A DNA stretch of 17,479 bases. Origin: Pseudomonadota bacterium (GTDB taxonomy: Bacteria > Pseudomonadota > Alphaproteobacteria > Sphingomonadales > Sphingomonadaceae). The position numbers were made by a program, and so were the translations under genes. The stretch is from positions 1 through 17,479 of the forward strand of contig JAEWKG010000150.1 of assembly GCA_023386135.1 (NCBI GenBank), written 5' to 3'. Below the pieces are notes generated by a model that was given only the letters and a program-made list of their open reading frames with translations, was not told the DNA's origin and did no database searches. Positions 11,830 to 17,479 of this stretch are shown here, in pieces (position 1 is the first letter of the stretch; each line of letters starts with the position of its first letter).

Positions 11830-13737
11830 ATGAGCGCAGCGGTCGCACCCCACGGGGGCGGCAAGACCACCTCCGCCAAGGTCAAGCTGGCGGTGGGCGC
11901 CGTCGGTATCGTGTTCGGCGATATCGGCACCAGCCCGATCTATGCCTTCCGCGAAACCTTTGTCGGTCCGCACCCGCTGACGCTCGACACGCTGCACCTG
12001 ATGGGCGTGGTCAGCCTGATCTTCTGGGCGATGACCATCATCGTGTCGCTGCAGTACGTCACGGTGCTGATGCGCGCCGACAACAAGGGGCAGGGCGGCA
12101 CACTGGCGCTGGTCGCGCTGATCTCACAAAAGATCGGCGGGACGAGCCGCGGGTGGATCGCGATCATGCTCGGGGTGTTCGCGACCTCGCTGTTCTACGG
12201 CGACAGCATGATTACCCCTGCGGTCTCGGTGTTGTCGGCGGTCGAGGGCCTGACCACGGTTGAAGCGGGGCTTGGCGAATTCGTCATCCCCATCGCGTTG
12301 ACCCTGCTGATCGCGCTGTTCCTGCTGCAGAAGCGCGGCACCGGCACGATCGGCAAGCTGTTCGCGCCGATCATGGTGGTCTATTTTGCCACGCTGGCGG
12401 TGCTCGGGGTGATCCACATCCTCGACTACCCGGGCGTGCTTGCGGCACTCAATCCGTGGTATGCGCTGCAGTTCTTCATGACCGATAAGTTGCTGGGCTT
12501 CCTGGCGCTCGGGTCGGTCGTGCTGGCGGTGACCGGGGCGGAGGCGCTCTACACCGACATGGGCCACTTCGGCCGCGGCCCTTTGCGCATGAGCTGGTTC
12601 GGTTTCGTCATGCCATGCTTGCTGATCAACTACTTCGGTCAGGCAGCGATGATCATGAACCTCGAGGCGGCGGCGGCGGCAGAGGCGATCAAGAACCCAT
12701 TCTTCGTGATGGCCAGCGAAGAGTTCCGGCTGCCGCTGGTGTTGCTGGCGACCGCCGCCACATTCATCGCCAGCCAGGCGGTCATCTCGGGCGCGTTCTC
12801 GGTCACCCAGCAGGCGATCCAGCTCGGCTTCGTGCCGCGCCTATCGATCCTTCACACCAGCGAGACCGAGCACGGGCAGATCTACATCCCGTTCGTCAAC
12901 TGGGTGCTGATGATCGCGGTGATCCTGCTGGTGCTGACCTTCCGCAATTCGTCCAACCTCGCCAGCGCGTATGGCATCGCGGTGACCGGGGCGATGCTGA
13001 TCGACACCTGTCTGATGGCCGTGCTTTTCGTCGCGGTGTGGCGCTGGAAACTGTGGATGGCGCTGCCGGTGGCGGCGGTGTTCTTCCTCGTCGACGGGTC
13101 CTTCTTCGGGGCGAACCTGCCCAAGGTGCCCGATGGCGGCTGGTTCCCGCTGCTGGGCGGCGCGTGCGCGTTCACCCTGCTCACCACCTGGGCCAAGGGC
13201 CGCAAGTTGATGCGCGACCGGATGAGCGAGGTGGCGCTGCCCATCGGCATCTTCGCCAAGAGCGCGAAGAATTCGGCCACCCGCGTGCCGGGCACCGCGA
13301 TCTTCATGGCCTCCAACACCGGCGGAGTGCCGAGCGCGCTGCTGCACAACATCAAGCACAACAAGGTGCTCCACGAACGGGTGGTGATCCTGACCATCGA
13401 GATCGCCGACGTGCCCTACGTCGACCCCATGGACCGGTTCGAGATCCACGGGGTGAGCGAGGGGCTGTATCGCGTGGTGCTGCACTACGGCTTTATGGAG
13501 GAAACCGACGTCCCGGCGGCGCTCAAGGCGAACTCGGAATGCGGCGGCTTCTTCGACATGATGCACACCAGCTTCTTCCTCAGCCGCCAGACGCTGATCG
13601 CCAGCAAGCGGCCGGGCATGGCGATCTGGCGCGAGAAGCTGTTCGCGTGGATGCTGCGCAATTCAGCGACCGCGATGCAGTTCTTCCGGCTCCCGACGAA
13701 CCGGGTGGTCGAACTCGGCAGCCAGCTCGAGATCTAG
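11830..13737 (+). CDS. kup: KUP-family potassium transporter
   Basis: Kup proteins are inner-membrane K+ uptake carriers, probably K+/H+ symporters. The 635-residue length and multi-span hydrophobic profile (about twelve helices up to residue 460, then a soluble C-terminal region) match the family. Signatures include VFGDIGTSPIYAFRETF (from residue 28), LFYGDSMITPAVSVLSAVEG and ALYTDMGHFGRGPLR. The C-terminal domain has the typical RVPGTAIFMAS and PSALLHNIKHNKVLHERVV segments. The ATG at 11830 is preceded by an AGGGA motif (about 11815-11819) at workable spacing. Its TAG stop is one base from the stop of the convergent yciB gene. Sphingomonads often have more than one kup copy, so this may not be the only one. 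Confidence 0.96.
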   Translation: MSAAVAPHGGGKTTSAKVKLAVGAVGIVFGDIGTSPIYAFRETFVGPHPLTLDTLHLMGVVSLIFWAMTIIVSLQYVTVLMRADNKGQGGTLALVALISQKIGGTSRGWIAIMLGVFATSLFYGDSMITPAVSVLSAVEGLTTVEAGLGEFVIPIALTLLIALFLLQKRGTGTIGKLFAPIMVVYFATLAVLGVIHILDYPGVLAALNPWYALQFFMTDKLLGFLALGSVVLAVTGAEALYTDMGHFGRGPLRMSWFGFVMPCLLINYFGQAAMIMNLEAAAAAEAIKNPFFVMASEEFRLPLVLLATAATFIASQAVISGAFSVTQQAIQLGFVPRLSILHTSETEHGQIYIPFVNWVLMIAVILLVLTFRNSSNLASAYGIAVTGAMLIDTCLMAVLFVAVWRWKLWMALPVAAVFFLVDGSFFGANLPKVPDGGWFPLLGGACAFTLLTTWAKGRKLMRDRMSEVALPIGIFAKSAKNSATRVPGTAIFMASNTGGVPSALLHNIKHNKVLHERVVILTIEIADVPYVDPMDRFEIHGVSEGLYRVVLHYGFMEETDVPAALKANSECGGFFDMMHTSFFLSRQTLIASKRPGMAIWREKLFAWMLRNSATAMQFFRLPTNRVVELGSQLEI

Positions 13738-13738
13738 C

Positions 13739-14395
13739 TCAATCGGTCGGCGGCTGGTCCTTCAGGACCTCGTCCTTGTCCTCGAAGCTCAACCCGTGGC
13801 GCAGCAGCATCGGGATCTGGGTGAAGGTGAACAGGAAGCTCAAGGGCATGAACACCCACAGCTTGGCCCACAGCCAGGTCTCGAACCCGCCGTTCTCCGC
13901 GTTGTAGAAATGCCGCGCAGCCTCGTTGAGCCCGGCAAGGAAGACGAAGAACAGGCCCCAGTTGCGCGACAGCTTGAGCCAGCCGGCGTCGTCGACGCCC
14001 TCAAACGCCGCGCCGAGCAGGACCTGCAACAGCGCCGTTCCGCGCATGTAGCCGACCAGCAGCGCGACCGCGAACAGCAGGTAGATCACCGTCGGCTTGA
14101 TCTGCACCCAGAACGGATCGCCGAGGAAGATGGTCAGCCCGCCGAACCCGACGATCAGCGCGGTCGAGAGCCACAGCATCGGCGACACGCGCCCGAACTT
14201 GACCCGGCTGAACACCAGCGCCGCGATCGCCGCGATCACGAAGGCCGCGGTGCCGCGGATGATCGCCGCGATGCTCCCGGCCATGTCCTCGCCCGCCGGG
14301 GACGACAGCTTGAAAACCACCAGGAAGACGATCAGCGGGCCGTAGTCGACCGCGACGTTGAGCCAGCCCGATGGCTTGCGCTTGGGATCCGCCAT
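13739..14395 (-). CDS. yciB: Inner membrane septation/intracellular spread protein A family (YciB)
   Basis: This 218-residue membrane protein matches the YciB/IspA (septation protein A) family. Visible are about five or six hydrophobic segments, the N-terminal YGPLIVFLVVFKLSSP and the conserved GDPFWVQIKPTVIYLLFA and LSRNWGLFFVFLAGLNE segments. In E. coli YciB links to cell-envelope and division proteins; in Shigella a homologue affects intracellular spread. The biochemical role is not settled. It is somewhat longer than E. coli YciB (179 residues). The ATG at 14395 overlaps the ftsY stop by one base (TGATG), so it closes the dapF-mtaB-ftsY-yciB operon. Its stop lies one base from the end of kup on the other strand. 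Confidence 0.93.
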   Translation of the reverse strand: MADPKRKPSGWLNVAVDYGPLIVFLVVFKLSSPAGEDMAGSIAAIIRGTAAFVIAAIAALVFSRVKFGRVSPMLWLSTALIVGFGGLTIFLGDPFWVQIKPTVIYLLFAVALLVGYMRGTALLQVLLGAAFEGVDDAGWLKLSRNWGLFFVFLAGLNEAARHFYNAENGGFETWLWAKLWVFMPLSFLFTFTQIPMLLRHGLSFEDKDEVLKDQPPTD

Positions 14396-15318
14396 CACGC
14401 CACCCCGGCGATGACGCGCGCGACGAGGTCGGGGTCGAACGGGCGCAGGTCGTCGATCTTCTCGCCGACGCCGATCGCATGGATGGGCAGGCCGAACTGC
14501 TCGGCCGCCGCAACGAGCACACCGCCGCGGGCGGTGCCGTCGAGCTTGGTCATGACGAGGCCGGTGACGCCGGCGACTTCCTTGAAGATCTCGATCTGCG
14601 CCAGCGCGTTCTGGCCGTTGGTCGCGTCGAGCACCAGGATCACGTCGTGCGGCGCTTCGGGGTTGAGGCGGCCGAGCACGCGGCGGATCTTGGCGAGCTC
14701 GTCCATCAGCTCGCGCTTGTTCTGCAGGCGGCCGGCGGTGTCGACGATCAGCGCGTCGGTGCCGACATCGGTCGCCTGCTTGACCGCATCGAACACGATG
14801 CTGGCGGGATCGCCGCCCTCGGGTCCGGTGACGATCGGCACGCCAACCCGCTCGGCCCAGGTGGCGAGCTGGCCGATCGCGGCGGCGCGGAAGGTGTCGC
14901 CGGCTGCCAGCATCACCGCGTAGTCGTCCTCCTGCAGCCAGTGCGCGAGCTTGGCGATGGTGGTAGTCTTGCCGCTGCCGTTGACGCCGATCACCAGGAT
15001 CACCTGCGGGCGCGGGAAGGCGACGATCTCGAGCGGCTTCGCAACCGGGCGCAGGATCGCGGCGATCTCCTCGGCGACCGCCTCCTTCAATTCCTGCTCG
15101 GTGACGCCCAGGCCGAAGCGCTTCTCGGCGAGCCGGTCGCGGATGCGGCGCGCGGCGGCGGGGCCGAGGTCGGAGACGATCAGCGCGTCCTCGACATCGT
15201 CGAGCGTCGCGTCGTCGAGCCGCGCGGTGCCGACCACGCCGGTGAGGTTCTGGCTGAGTTTCTCGGAAGTCTTGCGGAAGCCGCCGAACACGCGTTCGGC
15301 CCAGGTGGGTTCGCTCAT
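14395..15318 (-). CDS. ftsY: Signal recognition particle receptor FtsY
   Basis: FtsY is the SRP receptor GTPase that delivers ribosome-nascent chain complexes to the Sec translocon at the inner membrane. The 307-residue protein has the N domain (about residues 1-95) and G domain with all SRP-GTPase motifs: P-loop GVNGSGKTTT (111-120), AAGDTFRAAAIGQL (138-151), DTAGR (193-197), TKLDGTARGG (257-266) and the closing GVGEKIDDLRPF. It lacks the long acidic A domain of E. coli FtsY, as expected in alphaproteobacteria, and starts with a short amphipathic segment (WAERVFGGFRKTSEKL). The ATG at 15318 overlaps the mtaB stop as ATGA. A longer in-frame reading upstream would run inside mtaB and is rejected. 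Confidence 0.97.
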   Translation of the reverse strand: MSEPTWAERVFGGFRKTSEKLSQNLTGVVGTARLDDATLDDVEDALIVSDLGPAAARRIRDRLAEKRFGLGVTEQELKEAVAEEIAAILRPVAKPLEIVAFPRPQVILVIGVNGSGKTTTIAKLAHWLQEDDYAVMLAAGDTFRAAAIGQLATWAERVGVPIVTGPEGGDPASIVFDAVKQATDVGTDALIVDTAGRLQNKRELMDELAKIRRVLGRLNPEAPHDVILVLDATNGQNALAQIEIFKEVAGVTGLVMTKLDGTARGGVLVAAAEQFGLPIHAIGVGEKIDDLRPFDPDLVARVIAGVA

Positions 15319-16487
15319 GCGAGCAGGCCTTCCTCGATGCGGGAGGGGGTGAAAGCGACGATCGCCCCGCGCGGTGTGCCGGTTGGCAAGCGCACGCGGG
15401 CGAAGTTTTCTGCATAGCCGGTGCCGTCGGCTTCGGCGAGCACCGAGTGCGTGCGGCCTATCTGCGCCGCCAGCCATTGCGCGCGCACCTCGGCGACGGC
15501 GCGGCGGACCTCGGCGGCGCGGGCCTGGGTGACCGGGCGCTCGACTTGCGGCATCCGGGCAGCGGGCGTGCCGGGGCGGGGCGAGTAGGGGAACACGTGG
15601 CCGTGGACGATTTGCAGCCGGCGGACGATGTCGAGGCTGGCGGCGTGATGCTCGGCGCTCTCGGTAGGGAAACCGGCGATGAGGTCGGCGCCCACGGCGA
15701 CATCGGGGCGCCGCGCGCGCAGCCGCTCGACCAGCGCGATCGCATCGGCTCGCAAGTGGCGGCGCTTCATGCGCTTGAGGATCAGGTCGTGCCCGTGCTG
15801 CAGCGAGAGGTGGACGTGCGGCATCACGCGCGGCTCGCCGGCGATGAGGTCTTCGAGCAGCGGGTCGATCTCGATCCCGTCAAGCGAGGACAGGCGCAGG
15901 CGCGGGAGGGCGGGGAACGCCGCGAGGATGGCGTGCACGAGGTCGCCGAGGCGCGTGCTGCCGGGGAGATCGTGGCCCCAACTGGTGAGGTCCACTCCGG
16001 TGAGCACCACTTCGGCGGCGCCGGCCGAAAGGTCGCGTTCGATATCGCGCAACACCGCGGCAATCGGCAGCGAGCGGCTCGGGCCGCGGCCTTGGGGAAT
16101 GATGCAGAAGGTGCAGGCGTGGTCGCAGCCGTTCTGCACCGCGACGAACGCGCGGGTGTGGCGCGGTGCAACTGGCGCCGCGACTGGCGGCAGGTTCCAT
16201 GCGCGCGGATCGAGCTTGGCGGTGTTGGCGACGATGCCGTCGACCTCGGGCATCGCGGCGATGGCCTCGCGCTCGATCTCGGCCGCGCAGCCGGTGACCA
16301 GCAGCCGCGCGTCGGGCCGGGCACGTCGTGCGCGGCGGATCGCCTGGCGGGTCTGGCGAACCGCCTCGGCGGTGACGGCGCAGGAGTTGATCACCACCGT
16401 GTGCCCGTCCGCACCGAAGAGCGCGCGCATGTGCTCCCCTTCGGCGAGGTTCATCCGGCAGCCGAGCGAGATCACCTCCGCGGTCAC
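15315..16487 (-). CDS. mtaB: tRNA (N6-threonylcarbamoyladenosine(37)-C2)-methylthiotransferase MtaB
   Basis: MtaB is a radical-SAM enzyme that converts t6A37 to ms2t6A37 in ANN-decoding tRNAs. The 390-residue protein has the MiaB-like order: an N-terminal UPF0004 domain with cluster-binding Cys10 (SLGCRMN), Cys36 (INSCAVT) and Cys67 (VTGCAAE); the radical-SAM motif CDHACTFC (Cys121, Cys125, Cys128); and a C-terminal TRAM-like domain (IGRTHSVLAEADGTGYAENF). CRMN and NSCAVTAEA favour the MtaB branch over MiaB and RimO. The start is GTG at 16487, overlapping the dapF stop (GTGA); the N-terminus then reads MTAEVISLGCRMN as in relatives. Its stop overlaps the ftsY ATG. Confidence 0.94.
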   Translation of the reverse strand: MTAEVISLGCRMNLAEGEHMRALFGADGHTVVINSCAVTAEAVRQTRQAIRRARRARPDARLLVTGCAAEIEREAIAAMPEVDGIVANTAKLDPRAWNLPPVAAPVAPRHTRAFVAVQNGCDHACTFCIIPQGRGPSRSLPIAAVLRDIERDLSAGAAEVVLTGVDLTSWGHDLPGSTRLGDLVHAILAAFPALPRLRLSSLDGIEIDPLLEDLIAGEPRVMPHVHLSLQHGHDLILKRMKRRHLRADAIALVERLRARRPDVAVGADLIAGFPTESAEHHAASLDIVRRLQIVHGHVFPYSPRPGTPAARMPQVERPVTQARAAEVRRAVAEVRAQWLAAQIGRTHSVLAEADGTGYAENFARVRLPTGTPRGAIVAFTPSRIEEGLLA

Positions 16488-17296
16488 GCGAATTCGTCCC
16501 ACTCGAACGAGCCCCGGAAGCTCTCGGTCGCCGGGCCGATCATGAGGATGCGGCCGTCCTCGGTCCACTCGATGTCCAGCGTACCGCCGGGGAGAGTGAC
16601 CGCGACCTTGCCGCTTTCGACCAAGCCGCGCCGGATGGCTGCGACTGCGGTCGCGCAAGCCCCGGTGCCGCACGCGCGGGTCAGGCCTGCCCCCCGCTCC
16701 CACGCGCGCAGCTTGACCGCCGCAGGGCCGGTGATCTGCGCGACCATCACGTTGATGCGCTCGGGAAACAGTGGATCGGTTTCGATCAGCGGGCCGAGCC
16801 GCTCGAGCGGGACCGCGTCGGCGTCATCGACGAAAAACACCGCGTGCGGATTGCCGACGTTGACCGCCATCGGCTGTTCGAGGTTCTCCCACCCGACCGG
16901 CATCGCGGCGGTGTCCATCGGATAGGCGAGCGGGATTTCCTCCCACCCGAAACGCGGGCTTCCCATGTCGACCCGCGCGCCGTCGGTGGTTGGCGCGACG
17001 GCGATCGTGCCGCCGGCCGTCTCCACCTCCGCGTCGCTCCCATGCAGACGCGCGACCGCGCGGCTGGCGTTGCCGCAGGCTTCCACCTCGCCGCCGTCGG
17101 CGTTGAAGATGCGCATCCGGAAATCGGCGCTGGCCGAGGGTTCGAGCACGATCAGCTGGTCGCAGCCGATGCCCGTCTGGCGGTCGGCCAGCGCGGCTGC
17201 GATCGTCGAAGTCAACAGCGGCAGGGCATCCACGCGCGCGTCGAGCACGACGAAGTCGTTGCCGAGGCCGTGCATCTTGATGAAGGGAACCCGCAT
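16484..17296 (-). CDS. dapF: Diaminopimelate epimerase DapF
   Basis: DapF converts LL-diaminopimelate to meso-diaminopimelate, the precursor of lysine and of the peptidoglycan cross-link. The 270-residue length fits. The N-terminus FIKMHGLGNDFVVLDA is characteristic, and both active-site cysteines are present: Cys74 in EACGNASRAVA and Cys209 in RACGTGACATA, with the substrate-binding WERGAGLT just before. The first motif has Ser where most enzymes have Thr (ACGNATR). It is the first gene of the minus-strand operon; the stop overlaps the mtaB GTG. The ATG at 17296 lies only nine bases after a plausible -10 box, so the mRNA may be nearly leaderless. Confidence 0.97.
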   Translation of the reverse strand: MRVPFIKMHGLGNDFVVLDARVDALPLLTSTIAAALADRQTGIGCDQLIVLEPSASADFRMRIFNADGGEVEACGNASRAVARLHGSDAEVETAGGTIAVAPTTDGARVDMGSPRFGWEEIPLAYPMDTAAMPVGWENLEQPMAVNVGNPHAVFFVDDADAVPLERLGPLIETDPLFPERINVMVAQITGPAAVKLRAWERGAGLTRACGTGACATAVAAIRRGLVESGKVAVTLPGGTLDIEWTEDGRILMIGPATESFRGSFEWDEFA

Positions 17297-17305
17297 CGCG
17301 CGCGG

Positions 17306-17334
17306 GCTCTATGCGGGGCGGTGAGGCGCGTCCA
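17306..17334 (-). promoter_or_regulatory. Possible promoter of the dapF operon
   Basis: Read on the minus strand, TGGACG (17334-17329) and TAGAGC (17311-17306) are 17 bases apart, within the 49-base gap between the EAL gene and dapF. Box matches are moderate (4/6 and 3/6 to the E. coli consensus). The expected start of transcription would be only a few bases before the ATG. Confidence 0.35.
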
Positions 17335-17345
17335 GTGGCGAGCGA

Positions 17346-17479
17346 TCAGCCCGCCTTGCGCGTATCCGGAGCGGCGGCCTCGACCGGCGGCGCCTCGCCC
17401 GGCGCCAGCAGCCCGGCCTCGGCGAGCCGGGTGCGCACCGCGGCGGCATCTTCCGGCCGGCCGTAGAGGTACCCTTGAC
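17346..17479 (-). CDS. EAL-domain protein, C-terminal fragment
   Basis: Only the last 43 residues are in the window. They begin QGYLYGRPEDAAAVRTRL, which closely resembles the end of the EAL cyclic-di-GMP phosphodiesterase domain (QGYLFGRP-like), followed by an Ala/Pro/Glu-rich tail ending DTRKAG. The rest of the gene, including the EAL catalytic motif and any GGDEF or sensor domain, lies beyond the window, so activity and domain makeup cannot be judged. The dapF operon begins 49 bases downstream on the same strand. Confidence 0.75.
   Translation of the reverse strand, partial: QGYLYGRPEDAAAVRTRLAEAGLLAPGEAPPVEAAAPDTRKAG

Noticed and set aside
13739..15415. Single 558-residue minus-strand ORF spanning yciB and the ftsY region
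   Set aside because: Its first half is an Arg/Pro-rich shadow of ftsY in another frame; only the YciB part is real, from the ATG at 14395.

Overview
This looks like a chromosomal housekeeping segment from an alphaproteobacterium, most likely a member of the Sphingomonadales. The evidence is high GC content, dense overlapping genes, a bamA-ompH-fabZ-rpmE order with no lpxD/lpxA, a cysteine-free L31, a short FtsY and a dapF-mtaB-ftsY-yciB operon. The organism call is inference from gene content; no database comparison was possible.

Layout, left to right. (1) Positions 1-4173, plus strand: the 3' part of bamA, then ompH/skp, fabZ and rpmE, covering outer-membrane protein assembly, a periplasmic chaperone, fatty-acid synthesis and ribosomal protein L31. 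(2) 4174-4302: an 82-bp REPIN-like double-hairpin repeat followed by a strong rho-independent terminator. (3) 4303-5480, minus strand: a prolyl-4-hydroxylase-like 2OG-Fe(II) oxygenase gene coupled by an ATGA overlap to a MOSC-domain gene. (4) 5586-6822, plus strand: tRNA-His(GTG) with its promoter, then a leucine/amino-acid dehydrogenase whose ribosome binding site can be closed in a hairpin. (5) 6898-11753, plus strand: a System I cytochrome c maturation operon, ccmC-ccmD-ccmE-ccmF-ccmG-ccmH-ccmI, with nearly all genes joined by 1- or 4-nt overlaps; ccmA and ccmB are absent here. (6) 11770-13737: a kup potassium transporter with its own promoter. (7) 17296-13739, minus strand: dapF-mtaB-ftsY-yciB, four genes without a single intergenic base between them, meeting kup tail to tail one base apart. 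(8) 17346 to the end, minus strand: the C-terminal tail of an EAL-domain protein.

The genes mostly serve the cell envelope and core metabolism: outer-membrane biogenesis, periplasmic haem handling, K+ uptake, diaminopimelate for peptidoglycan, SRP-dependent membrane targeting and tRNA modification. There is no stretch longer than about 165 bases without a gene, and I saw no phage, insertion sequence, CRISPR or defence island. I do not see a novel multi-gene system. The most noteworthy signals are small: a five-codon relay ORF between ccmE and ccmF, an RBS-sequestering hairpin before the dehydrogenase, a shared promoter architecture at rpmE and kup, a REPIN-like element, and a suspicious all-G/C stretch at the left edge.
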